Source of the DNA: Shewanella sp. TC10
Lineage (GTDB): Bacteria; Pseudomonadota; Gammaproteobacteria; Enterobacterales; Shewanellaceae
Length of the DNA stretch: 64,000 nucleotides
Assembly: GCF_009663145.1 (NCBI RefSeq)
Contig: NZ_VKHR01000015.1
Span: 21,629-85,628, forward strand
Direction of reading: 5' to 3'
The notes under the pieces are model-generated. The model was not told the origin of the DNA. It saw only the letters and a list, made by a program, of their open reading frames with translations, and did not search any database. Shown here piece by piece: positions 10,061-19,221 of the stretch (the stretch's first letter is position 1; every line of letters begins with the position of its first letter). The position numbers and the translations under genes were made by a program.

Positions 10061-11338
10061 TTATTTCAAACTAGCATCGATTGCTGGTGTGTCTATTTTA
10101 ACTTTAATTATTCGATTGGTGGCACTTTGGTGAATAAGTAAGTCACCATCACTTGTTGGGCGCATGTGCCGCACTATGCCTGCGTAGAATCCACCAGATG
10201 GAATTTCCCAGCTTTGAAAGGTTTCAGTTTTGGGATCGAAACGAACGAGCGGATCAGGGCGCATACCAGACTCATTAAACCATATCGCCCCATCTACCAC
10301 GGCAATAGCATAAGGATGAGAGTGAGAGCCACTCGGTGTCGGCCACTCATTGACTTTACCTGTTTGAGGATCATAACGACCTAAACGCCCACGACTTGAA
10401 TTGACATACCAAATCATTCCTTCGGAGTCGATATCTAGTCGTCGCACTTTGGTGTCCTTATGGGGCAGTGCAATCTCACTTAAGGACATGGTTTCGGGGT
10501 TCACTTTGATTAAACAGTTGTGACCATTACAGGCAACCCAAGGATGACCCGATGCATCGATTTTTATCCCATAAGGGCGAGAACTCGGGGTAGGTAAAGT
10601 AACCAGTTTTATATCGCCAGTTTGTGGGTCAAGTCGACCAATACGATTGGCATGTTGGAGTGTGAACCAGAGTATGCCGTTTGCATCAAACACAGCGGTA
10701 TGCGGATCCTTTGCACTAGAGTCAGGCATATCGTAGACGACAATTTTTCCTGTTTGTGGATTTAGTTTGCCAATTGTGGCGTTCTTATTGCCTGTATACC
10801 AAACGTGGTCTTTAGCATCGATAGTCACTGAATGTGGCATTGAACCAGGAGGAAGAGGGTATTCACGCATCTCATTTGTAACTGGATTAATCTGACCAAT
10901 CAAATTTCCCCATTGACCTGCCCACCAAATAGAACCGTCAGCTGCTGCAACAGGATCACGTGAACGTTGCCCTAGTGTTGGCACCACCCACTCCTGAAAG
11001 CTGATGTTAACTGCACCATTTAAGATAGTTGGTGTACGGCGATTATTAGGAGGGAAGTGTTTTTCAAGGTAATTGATGATGCTATTTCTTTGTTCAGGAG
11101 CGCCTGATAGGTCAATCATCGATTCGGTAAGCGCTTGCCAATCTTCACGGCTATATCCCAAGCTTTGGCTTATTCGACGGGTTGAGTGGCAGGCTACGCA
11201 ATGGGTTTCGACTAGTTCTAGACCTTTTTCTTGTGGAAGCTCTGCACTATTTGCCGATATTGAAAAAGAGGATAAAAAAGTCGCTGCTGCAATCAGCTTT
11301 AAAAACGTTTTGTCTTGAGTGATATGTTGGTTGAACAT
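10061..11338 (-). CDS. periplasmic cytochrome c fused to Vgb-type (virginiamycin B lyase-like) beta-propeller
   Basis: I chose the ATG at 11338 (425 residues) because a GGAG ribosome site lies 5 bases upstream and a signal peptide follows at once; an in-frame ATG at 11374 has no ribosome site. After the signal peptide (to about ANSA, residue 32) there is one c-type heme motif C47-V-A-C50-H51 with the surrounding pattern of small cytochrome c domains (SREDWQALTESM, then YLEKHFPP). From ~residue 100 come seven or so blades with repeating units such as WxxxxxNxIGxxxPxTG, the Vgb/SMP-30-like propeller. In the antibiotic-resistance lyase Vgb this fold linearises streptogramin B, but family members with a heme domain are environmental proteins of unknown function. 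It is a solitary gene; the substrate and electron partner are unknown. Resistance should not be inferred. Confidence 0.82.
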   Translation of the reverse strand: MFNQHITQDKTFLKLIAAATFLSSFSISANSAELPQEKGLELVETHCVACHSTRRISQSLGYSREDWQALTESMIDLSGAPEQRNSIINYLEKHFPPNNRRTPTILNGAVNISFQEWVVPTLGQRSRDPVAAADGSIWWAGQWGNLIGQINPVTNEMREYPLPPGSMPHSVTIDAKDHVWYTGNKNATIGKLNPQTGKIVVYDMPDSSAKDPHTAVFDANGILWFTLQHANRIGRLDPQTGDIKLVTLPTPSSRPYGIKIDASGHPWVACNGHNCLIKVNPETMSLSEIALPHKDTKVRRLDIDSEGMIWYVNSSRGRLGRYDPQTGKVNEWPTPSGSHSHPYAIAVVDGAIWFNESGMRPDPLVRFDPKTETFQSWEIPSGGFYAGIVRHMRPTSDGDLLIHQSATNRIIKVKIDTPAIDASLK

Positions 11339-11854
11339 GACGGCTCCAGTGCTGAAAAAGCGAATCGATGGCATTGATGTGAAGCTAACAAGTTGATGAA
11401 AGCATCAATTTTGATAATAAATAACCTAATCGTAAAACATTATTTGATCAACGTTTCGATATGCATAAAATCGTGGTTAGAGAGGGAAGGTTTATGTTCA
11501 CTGTTACGAAGTGGTTATATTTTTAATTGATATGTATCTGAAATTCAATTGTTTACTTCATGTTTGTCTACTAGGTCTATGGAAGATTATTACTTAAATC
11601 TAATCCATTGCCTGCCGCAGAGATGTTAAGGATGAGCCGAGTGTCGCGCTCACATGGTCAACGATGTTCCCTACATCATAACGACACTCCCGCCGCCCTT
11701 GGTATTCAGATGCTCGCTGCTGCATCTACACTGGGATTATTATCTCTTCGATTTAGCTGTACTTGGCAATTTAAAGAGCTAAAGATTAGAAATCTATAAA
11801 TTTAAAAGACTCAAATTGAAAGGTTGTCCTCATCGAAGTTTGAAATGATAAAAC
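11339..11854. other. 516-base intergenic region with a possible dispersed repeat
   Basis: Up to ~11607 it is AT-rich and must carry the promoter of the cytochrome/propeller gene (minus). From ~11610 to ~11740 the composition changes to GC-richer and repeat-like sequence, annotated separately. A 63-codon frame (11608-11799) crosses it but shows no protein-like features. Confidence 0.5.
11610..11740. repeat. possible dispersed intergenic repeat of Shewanella type
   Basis: A GC-richer block begins CTGCCGCAGAGATG and contains an exact 8-base inverted repeat GAGTGTCG (11639-11646) / CGACACTC (11682-11689) with a 35-base loop, then CCCGCCGCC and GCTCGCTGCTGCATCT. It stands out from its AT-rich surroundings. 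From memory, similar sequences recur between genes in Shewanella genomes and are often annotated as short hypothetical proteins; I could not search for copies. Confidence 0.4.
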
Positions 11855-12235
11855 TTATGAATACTTAATATTCATTTCAATTAACGGTTCACGTGAGCCT
11901 TTTTCTGCGCGTAAACGGGCTAAATAGCGTTCCCAAATCTCAACTTGATGAGTGCCAAACTCATGTAATAATTTCCATGAGAATAAGCCTGTGTCATGGC
12001 CGTCATCAAAAATGATTTTTACCGCGTAATTACCCACAGGCTCTATGGCTTTAATGTTCACAGCTTTTTTGTGGGTGACTAAAATGGGGTTGCCGTGACG
12101 CTGCACTTCCGCTGATGGAGAGTTAACTCTTAGCATTTCGCAAGTGATGTTAAACACATCACCGTTATCAAAAGTAACCTCAAGTAACTTTGATTTACGC
12201 TTTAGCTTTAGGTTGGTCACATTCGGTGAGGTCAT
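11855..12235 (-). CDS. DUF971 protein (gamma-butyrobetaine hydroxylase-like N-terminal domain)
   Basis: A 126-residue cytoplasmic protein starting at the ATG at 12235; a GAGAG ribosome site lies 8 bases upstream, and an upstream in-frame TTG is less likely. It contains the DUF971 fold, with a central GDVFNITCEMLRVNSPSAEVQRHG segment (split here: GDVFNITCEMLR, then NSPSAEVQRHG), FDDGHDTGLFSWKLLHEFG and WERYLARL. This domain is found alone in bacteria and at the N-terminus of gamma-butyrobetaine hydroxylases, where it binds zinc. The biological role of the stand-alone form is unknown; some members are linked with iron-sulfur protein maturation. It often lies directly downstream of hslVU in gammaproteobacteria, as here, although a terminator sits between hslU and this gene. 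Confidence 0.85.
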   Translation of the reverse strand: MTSPNVTNLKLKRKSKLLEVTFDNGDVFNITCEMLRVNSPSAEVQRHGNPILVTHKKAVNIKAIEPVGNYAVKIIFDDGHDTGLFSWKLLHEFGTHQVEIWERYLARLRAEKGSREPLIEMNIKYS

Positions 12236-12296
12236 GATTAAGTCTCTCAATGGGTTATATTATTGCGGTTTACTATCGCAACAGTGAAGGTGATAC

Positions 12297-12330
12297 AAAA
12301 AAGGTGGTCACCCTAAGAGTTAACCACCTT
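12297..12330 (-). terminator. hslVU terminator
   Basis: On the minus strand AAGGTGGT pairs with ACCACCTT around a loop of ~14 bases and is followed by a T run (the A6 at 12297-12302 on the plus strand). It lies between hslU and the DUF971 gene, so the latter is reached by read-through or its own promoter. Confidence 0.8.
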
Positions 12331-12423
12331 GTTCAGTAGTCATTTTATATATTAGCTAATGTTAACTAAAAATAGGATGACTAAATTAGTGATAGGTCAC
12401 AATTGACGCTTATCGAGCCGTCA

Positions 12424-13749
12424 TTACAGGATAAAGCGGCTTAAGTCTTCATCTTCAACCAAGGTATCTAGATGATCTGTTACATATGCTTCGTCAATCA
12501 CAAAGGTGCTGCCTGACTTTTCAGAAGCATCGTATGAGATTTCTTCCATTAGCTTTTCCATCACAGTATGTAGACGACGTGCGCCGATGTTCTCAGTAGT
12601 CTCGTTAACCTGCCAAGCGGCTTGAGCAATCTTTTCGATACCTGATTCAGCAAACTCAACTTTAACGCCTTCTGTGCCCATTAGCGCAACGTACTGTTCG
12701 GTTAATGATGCGTGAGGCTCAGTTAAGATGCGTTTAAAGTCATCAGCACTTAATGCGCTTAGCTCTACACGAATTGGCAAGCGACCTTGAAGCTCAGGGA
12801 TTAAATCAGACGGCTTAGACATCTGGAAAGCACCTGAAGCAATAAACAAGATATGGTCAGTTTTAACCATGCCGTGCTTAGTGGTAACTGTACAGCCTTC
12901 AATTAATGGCAGTAAATCACGTTGAACACCTTCACGTGATACATCTGGACCCGAGCTTTCGCCGCGCTTACAGATTTTATCGATTTCATCTAAAAACACG
13001 ATACCGTTTTGTTCAACCAAGTCGATGGCTTGCTCTTTTAGATCTTCTTGATTAACTAATTTTGCCGCTTCTTCTTCAGTTAATAGCTTGAAGGCTTCTT
13101 TAATCTTAACCTTTTTGCGGTTCTCTTTGGTTTGACCCAAGTTTTGGAACATGCTTTGAAGTTGGTTAGTCATTTCTTCCATGCCTGGAGGGGCCATGAT
13201 TTCAGCGCTAACTTGTGGTGCTGCGATATCGATATCAATTTCTTTGTCGTCGAGCTGACCTTCGCGCAGTTTTTTGCGGAAGATTTGACGCGTATTTGAA
13301 TCGTCTCTTTGTTCGGTATTCCAGTCGTCTTTTGGCTTAGGTAATAACGCATCAAGGATACGTTCTTCTGCCATTTCTTCGGCGCGATGACGACCTTTCT
13401 TCATTTGTTGTTCACGGGTCATTTTGACGGCAGAGTCAGTTAAATCACGAATGATCTGTTCAACTTCTTTACCGACATAACCGACTTCGGTGAACTTGGT
13501 CGCTTCAACTTTAATGAATGGTGCATTAGCAAGCTTGGCTAAACGACGGGCAATTTCGGTTTTACCCACACCTGTAGGGCCAATCATCAGAATATTCTTT
13601 GGCGTCACTTCTTGACGAAAAGATGGCTCAAGTTGCATACGACGCCAGCGGTTACGCAAAGCAACAGCGACAGAACGTTTAGCATTTTTTTGACCAATGA
13701 TGTGCGAGTCTAATTCATGGACAATCTCGCGAGGGGTCATTTCAGACAT
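12424..13749 (-). CDS. hslU: HslU, ATPase subunit of the HslVU (ClpYQ) protease
   Basis: A 441-residue AAA+ unfoldase that feeds substrates to HslV in the cytoplasm. Walker A is GPTGVGKT at residues 57-64, Walker B is VFLDEIDK, the GYVG pore loop is present (EVGYVGKEV), and the C-terminal tail ends in DLSRFIL, which docks in HslV. The I-domain (~110-240) is present. Length matches E. coli (443). The start has an AGGAA ribosome site 7 bases upstream. It lies 21 bases after hslV in the same operon, driven by the sigma-32 promoter. Confidence 0.98.
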   Translation of the reverse strand: MSEMTPREIVHELDSHIIGQKNAKRSVAVALRNRWRRMQLEPSFRQEVTPKNILMIGPTGVGKTEIARRLAKLANAPFIKVEATKFTEVGYVGKEVEQIIRDLTDSAVKMTREQQMKKGRHRAEEMAEERILDALLPKPKDDWNTEQRDDSNTRQIFRKKLREGQLDDKEIDIDIAAPQVSAEIMAPPGMEEMTNQLQSMFQNLGQTKENRKKVKIKEAFKLLTEEEAAKLVNQEDLKEQAIDLVEQNGIVFLDEIDKICKRGESSGPDVSREGVQRDLLPLIEGCTVTTKHGMVKTDHILFIASGAFQMSKPSDLIPELQGRLPIRVELSALSADDFKRILTEPHASLTEQYVALMGTEGVKVEFAESGIEKIAQAAWQVNETTENIGARRLHTVMEKLMEEISYDASEKSGSTFVIDEAYVTDHLDTLVEDEDLSRFIL

Positions 13750-13770
13750 AAATAATTCCTTACGTTCTAA

Positions 13771-14295
13771 TTAGTAGTCGATTTGCTCAACCGTTTTATG
13801 TTGGTTGGTGTATACGCAAATATCTCCGGCAATCGTCAGTGATTTTTCTGCGATTTCACGGGCAGAAAGGTCAGTGTTTTGCAGTAACGCTAATGCCGAT
13901 GCATGGGCATAATTGCCACCTGAGCCGATGGCAATTAAATCATGTTCAGGCTGAACTACATCACCGTTACCTGTAATGATCAATGATTCTTTAGTATCAG
14001 CAACAATCAGCATGGCTTCTAGATTGCGCAGCATTTTGTCAGTACGCCAGTCTTTAGCAAGTTCAACGGCTGATTTAAGTAAGTGGCCTTGGTGCATTTC
14101 GAGCTTAGTTTCAAAACGCTCAAAAAGAGTAAATGCATCGGCTGTGCCGCCAGCAAAACCGGCGATCACTTTATTTTGGTACAAGCGACGCACTTTACGT
14201 GCATTGCCTTTCATGACGGTATTGCCAAGGGAAACTTGGCCATCACCTGCGATGACAACTTGATTATTACGGCGAACAGAAACGATAGTAGTCAC
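13771..14295 (-). CDS. hslV: HslV, proteolytic subunit of HslVU
   Basis: A 174-residue N-terminal nucleophile peptidase of proteasome beta-subunit type. It starts with a GTG codon (14293-14295) preceded by AGAGGAT at 5 bases. After Met removal, Thr2 is the catalytic nucleophile (TTIVSVRR), and the GDGQVSLGN and GGNYAHASA loops typical of HslV are present. It assembles as a dodecamer with HslU to degrade misfolded and regulatory proteins in heat shock. Transcribed first in hslV-hslU. Confidence 0.98.
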   Translation of the reverse strand: MTTIVSVRRNNQVVIAGDGQVSLGNTVMKGNARKVRRLYQNKVIAGFAGGTADAFTLFERFETKLEMHQGHLLKSAVELAKDWRTDKMLRNLEAMLIVADTKESLIITGNGDVVQPEHDLIAIGSGGNYAHASALALLQNTDLSAREIAEKSLTIAGDICVYTNQHKTVEQIDY

Positions 14296-14356
14296 GGTAT
14301 ATCCTCTTAACGACGGCAGCAGTGAAAAAGGAGTTTGCTGCTGGTTGATAAACTAG

Positions 14357-14384
14357 ATATGGGGGGTGTTAGAATAAATTCAAG
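14357..14384 (-). promoter_or_regulatory. sigma-32 heat-shock promoter of hslVU
   Basis: On the minus strand, CTTGAA (14379-14384) is followed after 14 bases by CCCCATAT (14357-14364), a near-perfect match to the sigma-32 (RpoH) consensus CTTGAAA-N(11-16)-CCCATNT. It is placed about 60 bases before the hslV GTG, as in other gammaproteobacterial hslVU operons. Confidence 0.85.
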
Positions 14385-14534
14385 GCGATTAAAGGGATTG
14401 ATTCAGTTATATTGTCTTTTGATTACATATTTATAATCTGCAAAATGGCTTGATGGTTTTCAAGTTACTAATTTGCCAAGCATATGAAATCGTTCGGCGA
14501 AATAAAGAGTAAAAGACTAAGGAAAGTTGTATTT

Positions 14535-16691
14535 ATGTCAAAAAAAGGAATATTGGCACTATCTGTAGTGATAGGCCTAGGTGGTATATTTTTTTATTCC
14601 AAACATCAGACTCAAGCCCCCTTTGTAAAAAGTATCGAGTTAACTGCCCCTGTATTATCAGCATCATCGATTGATATTGTAATGGATCCGCAACGATTAC
14701 TTGATGACCCTAATTTAAGTACAGTTGAAGTATTGGCTTCATTAAATAAGATTAAAGCTCAGTGTCGTAAAATGAATGGTGATTTTAGTGCTCAAATTAA
14801 GCAAATACATCAAATTATTATTGAAGCTTTAGAGCAATCCCTTAAGGATGGTAAAACAGTTAGGGAATTACTGGCTTATGAAGGGCAATATACAACGCAT
14901 TATAATGGCTTTGACGATTTACTGCTGAAAGCTCAAGTTAATTTAGCCAGAGAAAAACTAACGATTACTAGTGATGTGTCTGTTCTTGCTAATTGGCAGG
15001 GACTAGAAGTTATCAAAGGCTTTAATCAGGATGTTATAACATCAATTGTAACTTCAATGGGCGGAATGACTTCTGAGCGTCCAGCAATGACAATGAAGTT
15101 TGAGGTTAAGCCTGACATTACAACTGATGATGTAGCTTTGCTTTTAAGCAATCAAGATAACTTTAATACCTATTTAGACACTTTTATTCAGATTGAAAAT
15201 ACTGCCGCGATTTCGCCATCAATGCTTTTTGTTGCGATAGCAACACAGCTGCCTATTGAAGACTTTACGCTTGAAGCAAACGCCAAAACGTTTACCGTTA
15301 ATGATGTGGCTTTGGCTATAAGAAACCAATTACCCAGTGAGTACATTGCAGTATTACTCAATAATACGACGGCATATGATGAGTTTCCTGCTTTCATTCA
15401 AGACAGAGATGGCGCAGGTATTGATGATAGGGGCGGCACTTATTACAACTTGGCTGATGTTGCTGTGAGTGAGTTTGATTTAGCCACACTAAAGTTGTTA
15501 GCTGATAAAGGTGTTAAGCCTACCAATGAGCCTGGTATCTTTACCGCAATGGATATTGCGTTGTTAAATCTACCAGAGAACCAAGAGGAGCTTAATGGGG
15601 ATAACGGTTTAAACCAGTATATTGACACCCTTACTTACCTCAAAAAGCAGGGGTATAAAGCGCATGGCGTGGCAATGGAACGTGCTAATGCAGAGAATGA
15701 AGTTCACTTTTTACCTCCTTATTTAGTCGGCTTCAGATTTACTACACCCATTACAGGTTTAGGATTAGAGGAAGTCATCAGTGGTATTGAATTAATCGAT
15801 GGTAGTGCCTCAATAGTCCCAGCCGCGATTGACGACTCATTAATATCACAAGCGATTATCGCGGCTGATGAAAGGAAGCAACAGCTAGCAGCCCAACGTC
15901 AACCCTGCGGTCGTATTGAGCAAGATTTACATGATGCACAGCAGTTTGCTACACCACAAAGCATGGTTGAAATCGTTAAGTCATTAATGAAGCAAGAAGT
16001 TGATGTTGGTGCTGAATTAAATCGTATTGATCCCGCGTTAATTACAGTGTGGCACCAAGAGCTGTTGTATCAAAACCAGCGTAATGAGGCTGCAAGTATT
16101 GAAAATGAGTTTATGGATTTAATAAAACAAAGCCGAGTGGATGAGGCAGTTATATATGCGTCCACTTATCAGTTAACTCAATCAGAAACTGATTTCTTAT
16201 TACGTCATGTGGTTAAAGATGAAAGTTTGGCAGTCGTTTGGCTGTCTCGAATGTTGCCGATAAAGCCAAGTGGCTTATCGATGTTTAGTGGATTGCCACT
16301 GAATAAATGGCAATCTTTACAAGATGAAAAGTTTGATTTTGCGCTCGAAGACACGTGGGGAAATGATCTGTTTACTGTGGCGGCTCAAAAATCAGTAGAG
16401 CATGTTGATTGGTTATTAAAATATGGCCTCAAGCCGAATATGGCAATGGTAGGATTAGATCCGTTTGACCTTGCCCTTGAAGATAGTTACAAGCAACAGA
16501 AGTTAACTCAAGCCACTATTAGACTCAGCCAGTTTGTGGATAAAATAGAGCCGAGTCATTTAGCACGAATTGCCCGTTTGAAAGTGTTTTTCCCTGAGGA
16601 ATATCAGGCATTAATTAGTATTAATAAGCAGTTTATGGTGACTGATGGGGTTGAAATGAATCAATATCGGCAGGTGAAAATGTACTTTTAG
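14535..16691 (+). CDS. unrecognised 718-residue membrane-anchored protein with ankyrin-like segments
   Basis: I do not recognise the family. The likely start is the ATG at 14535, with an AGGAAA ribosome site ~9 bases upstream; an ATG at 14484 would add 17 residues and has no ribosome site. Residues ~4-22 form one hydrophobic segment followed by YSKHQ, so it is an N-terminal signal anchor or uncleaved signal, and the body is probably periplasmic. Much of the body looks alpha-helical, with two stretches resembling ankyrin-type repeats (FDLATLKLLADKGVKPT near residue 315 and HVDWLLKYGLKPNM near 635). Two cysteines (in IKAQCRKMNG and QRQPCGRIEQ) are far apart. It sits on the plus strand between minus-strand hslV and ftsN, genes that are neighbours in E. 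coli, so it looks inserted into an ancestral block. No catalytic motif is visible. Confidence 0.75.
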   Translation: MSKKGILALSVVIGLGGIFFYSKHQTQAPFVKSIELTAPVLSASSIDIVMDPQRLLDDPNLSTVEVLASLNKIKAQCRKMNGDFSAQIKQIHQIIIEALEQSLKDGKTVRELLAYEGQYTTHYNGFDDLLLKAQVNLAREKLTITSDVSVLANWQGLEVIKGFNQDVITSIVTSMGGMTSERPAMTMKFEVKPDITTDDVALLLSNQDNFNTYLDTFIQIENTAAISPSMLFVAIATQLPIEDFTLEANAKTFTVNDVALAIRNQLPSEYIAVLLNNTTAYDEFPAFIQDRDGAGIDDRGGTYYNLADVAVSEFDLATLKLLADKGVKPTNEPGIFTAMDIALLNLPENQEELNGDNGLNQYIDTLTYLKKQGYKAHGVAMERANAENEVHFLPPYLVGFRFTTPITGLGLEEVISGIELIDGSASIVPAAIDDSLISQAIIAADERKQQLAAQRQPCGRIEQDLHDAQQFATPQSMVEIVKSLMKQEVDVGAELNRIDPALITVWHQELLYQNQRNEAASIENEFMDLIKQSRVDEAVIYASTYQLTQSETDFLLRHVVKDESLAVVWLSRMLPIKPSGLSMFSGLPLNKWQSLQDEKFDFALEDTWGNDLFTVAAQKSVEHVDWLLKYGLKPNMAMVGLDPFDLALEDSYKQQKLTQATIRLSQFVDKIEPSHLARIARLKVFFPEEYQALISINKQFMVTDGVEMNQYRQVKMYF

Positions 16692-16694
16692 AAT

Positions 16695-16726
16695 AAAAAA
16701 AGCGACTGAATACAGTCGCCTTTTTA
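16695..16726. terminator. bidirectional terminator between the 718-residue gene and ftsN
   Basis: GCGACTG (16702-16708) and CAGTCGC (16713-16719) form a 7-base stem with loop AATA, flanked by A7 on the left and a T run after one C on the right. Confidence 0.88.
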
Positions 16727-16741
16727 TAGGAATATTTTAGT

Positions 16742-17320
16742 TTAATATTCCCACAGCCAAATTTGGCAACCATTGACACCGGCACGTTGCAGCTTATGGC
16801 GAGTTCGCTCTGCTTCACGTTTCGATTCAAATGGGCCTAAAATCACTTTGTGCCATGTACCCGTTGTACCTTTAGTTGCACGAACTTGGGCTTCAAGACC
16901 TTGGAAAGCAATCATGGCTTTCATTTCGTTTGCTTGGTCTTCTTTTCTAAAAGAAGCACATTGCATTTGATAAGGACCGCGTGACTTTAATGCATCTTCA
17001 GGCACGTCGATATCAATGCTTTTGTTTTCAAGCTCTTCTAAATAGGTCCATTCTTCCGTTGGCTTAGGCGGCAGCTCATTAGGATCTTTCTTAACAGGCT
17101 GAGTTTTAGGCTTTTCAACGGTTTCAACTACAGGCGTTGATTGCTCAACGGCATCATCAGAGCTACCACTGATAAACCATAAAAAGTAACCAAATCCTGC
17201 AACAAGTAGAATAATTACCAACGTCGACAAGTAGCGGCTAGCTGGCTTAGGCTGCGCCTTTTTTCCTCTTGCCGGACGTTTTTTAGGACTAGGCTTCTTA
17301 TTAGCGTAATCTCGGCTCAT
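16742..17320 (-). CDS. ftsN: FtsN-like cell-division protein with SPOR domain
   Basis: 192 residues: a basic cytoplasmic tail (1-29), one membrane segment (~30-50), a proline-rich linker and a C-terminal SPOR domain (~110-192) that binds denuded septal peptidoglycan. The essential periplasmic motif of E. coli FtsN (W83-x-Y85-x3-L89) is reproduced with the same spacing as W91, Y93 and L97, which supports FtsN rather than a generic SPOR protein. It is much shorter than E. coli FtsN (319): the long helical linker is reduced. Gene order priA-argS-ftsN near hslVU supports the call. Its ATG follows the argS stop by one base, so the two are co-transcribed. Confidence 0.88.
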   Translation of the reverse strand: MSRDYANKKPSPKKRPARGKKAQPKPASRYLSTLVIILLVAGFGYFLWFISGSSDDAVEQSTPVVETVEKPKTQPVKKDPNELPPKPTEEWTYLEELENKSIDIDVPEDALKSRGPYQMQCASFRKEDQANEMKAMIAFQGLEAQVRATKGTTGTWHKVILGPFESKREAERTRHKLQRAGVNGCQIWLWEY

Positions 17321-17321
17321 A

Positions 17322-19067
17322 TTACATACGCTCTAATGTTTCGATACCTAACAGCGATAAACCTGTTTTCAAGGTCTTGGCAGTTAGATGCGATAACAAT
17401 AAGCGGCTTTGTTTTTGCTCTTCTGTTTCGGCAGCAAGTACTGGACAAGCCTCATAAAAACTTGAGAACTCACTGGCTAGCTCATAAACATAAGCACACA
17501 TTACGTGTGGTAAGCCTTTTTCTGTCATGCGGGTTAGCACTTCACCGAACTGGGCAAGCTTAGTCCCAAGCTCTTTTTCTTTATCGTGTTCAAGCACAAT
17601 TTTTGCCTGGCTTAAATCAACGTCTTCTGCACGTTTGAAAATACCTGCGATACGCGTGTAGGCGTATAATAAGTAAGGAGCGGTATTTCCTTCAAAACTC
17701 AACATTTGCTCGAAGCTAAAGATGTAATCGCTGCTACGGTTTTTTGATAAGTCAGCGTATTTTACTGAGCTGATACTGACCACGCGTGCGATTTCAAGCA
17801 AAGTTGCTTCGTCCATGTCAGGATTTTTGCTGCGTACGAGTTCAATTGCACGAGTATTAGCTTCATCAAGTAAGTCGACTAATTTAACCACGCCGCCACT
17901 ACGAGTTTTAAATGGACGGCCATCAGCGCCATTCATTGTGCCGAAACCTGTGTGTTCAAGTGACATGTCTTCACGCACAAAGCCTGCAGTTTTAGCAAGG
18001 CTAAATACCTGCTGGAAATGCAGCGCTTGACGTAAATCGACAAAATACAAAGCGCGATCAGCTTTTAATACGTTTGAACGGTAACGCATAGCGGCCAAGT
18101 CAGATGTAGCATATAGGTAGCCGCCATCCGCTTTTTGAATAATAACCGGTAATGGTTCGCCTTCTTTAGTGCGGAATTCTTCTTGGAATACCACTTTAGC
18201 GCCATTACTTTCGCTAAGGAGTCCTTTAGCGTCTAAATCTTTAACGACTTGCTCAAGGTCTGCGTTGTAAGCACTTTCACCGTGTACATCTGCGCGGGTT
18301 AAACTTACACCTAGGCGCTCATACACGTCGTGGCAGTGATGCAGTGAGATATCGTTAAATTCTTGCCATAATTTATTGCAGTACTCATCACCTGATTGCA
18401 GTGAAACCACTAAATTACGTGAACGTGTAGCAAACTCTTCTGATTCGTCGAAGCGAACTTTAGCAGCACGGTAAAAAGTTTCGAGGTCTGAAAGTTCAAG
18501 CTCAGCTTGCTCACCGTTGGCAGCGCGTAGCTCTTCCATGTAAGCCAGTAACATGCCGAACTGAGTGCCCCAGTCGCCAACGTGGTTTTGACGAATAACG
18601 TTATGACCTAAAAACTCAAGCGCGCGAACGACACTGTCACCAATGATGGTTGAACGTAAATGGCCAACGTGCATTTCTTTGGCAAGGTTTGGTGAAGAGT
18701 AATCAACCACGATGGTTTGCTTAGTCGGTAAAGTCACCCCTAAAGCATCATCGTTTAATGCATCTTGTAGCTGATTTGCTAGGGCGTTTTCATCAATAAA
18801 GAAGTTAATAAAACCAGGGCCTGCAATTTCAACTTTAGCAACATGGCTAGAGGCTGGTAGGTTATCAATGATCAGCTGAGCAATATCGCGCGGATTTTTT
18901 TTAGCCACTTTAGTCAGCATCATTGCTAAGTTAGTCGCAAGATCACCATGACTTTTATCTTTAGTTCGCTCTACTTGAATTCGAGCCTGAAAATCAGCTG
19001 GGACAATGCCTTGTTGTTTAAAAGAGTCGACGGTTTGTTCTAGTAAAGATGCAATATGTGATTTCAT
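17322..19067 (-). CDS. argS: arginyl-tRNA synthetase
   Basis: A 581-residue class I aminoacyl-tRNA synthetase charging tRNA-Arg in the cytoplasm. The N-terminal Add1 domain (~1-110) is followed by the Rossmann catalytic core with the HIGH signature in the form HVGHLRS ([13 protein letters not shown], then LRSTIIGD) and a C-terminal helical anticodon-binding domain ending in [12 protein letters not shown]. No canonical KMSKS is visible, which is normal for ArgRS. Length matches E. coli (577). The ribosome site is weak. Upstream of ftsN in the same transcript; separated from priA by a 154-base gap. Confidence 0.97.
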   Translation of the reverse strand: MKSHIASLLEQTVDSFKQQGIVPADFQARIQVERTKDKSHGDLATNLAMMLTKVAKKNPRDIAQLIIDNLPASSHVAKVEIAGPGFINFFIDENALANQLQDALNDDALGVTLPTKQTIVVDYSSPNLAKEMHVGHLRSTIIGDSVVRALEFLGHNVIRQNHVGDWGTQFGMLLAYMEELRAANGEQAELELSDLETFYRAAKVRFDESEEFATRSRNLVVSLQSGDEYCNKLWQEFNDISLHHCHDVYERLGVSLTRADVHGESAYNADLEQVVKDLDAKGLLSESNGAKVVFQEEFRTKEGEPLPVIIQKADGGYLYATSDLAAMRYRSNVLKADRALYFVDLRQALHFQQVFSLAKTAGFVREDMSLEHTGFGTMNGADGRPFKTRSGGVVKLVDLLDEANTRAIELVRSKNPDMDEATLLEIARVVSISSVKYADLSKNRSSDYIFSFEQMLSFEGNTAPYLLYAYTRIAGIFKRAEDVDLSQAKIVLEHDKEKELGTKLAQFGEVLTRMTEKGLPHVMCAYVYELASEFSSFYEACPVLAAETEEQKQSRLLLSHLTAKTLKTGLSLLGIETLERM

Positions 19068-19145
19068 GGGCGTTTATTAGCACTGACTTAAAGTAAAAGA
19101 CTGGGGTAACCGACTATTTTAGCCGCTATTGCTATGCAAATGCTA

Positions 19146-19176
19146 TCTCGATTAAGTAATAAATCGAGATTTTTTT
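19146..19176 (+). terminator. plus-strand terminator-like hairpin in the priA-argS gap
   Basis: TCTCGATT (19146-19153) pairs perfectly with AATCGAGA (19162-19169) and is followed by seven T on the plus strand. Both neighbouring genes run on the minus strand, so this would end an antisense transcript, or it may be a leader structure for argS. Confidence 0.55.
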
Positions 19177-19191
19177 GATTTGAAATAAATA

Positions 19192-19214
19192 GCAGCATAA
19201 TGAATTTATGCTGC
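19192..19214 (-). terminator. hairpin after priA, probable weak terminator
   Basis: A perfect 9-base stem GCAGCATAA / TTATGCTGC with a 5-base loop lies 7 bases past the priA stop codon. On the minus strand it is followed by TATTTATTT rather than an unbroken T run, so termination may be partial. Confidence 0.55.
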
Positions 19215-19221
19215 AACAAGA

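Noticed and set aside
11608..11799. 63-codon frame in the repeat-like gap
   Set aside because: It crosses the repeat-like block and an AT-rich tail, has no ribosome site and no domain; more likely non-coding.
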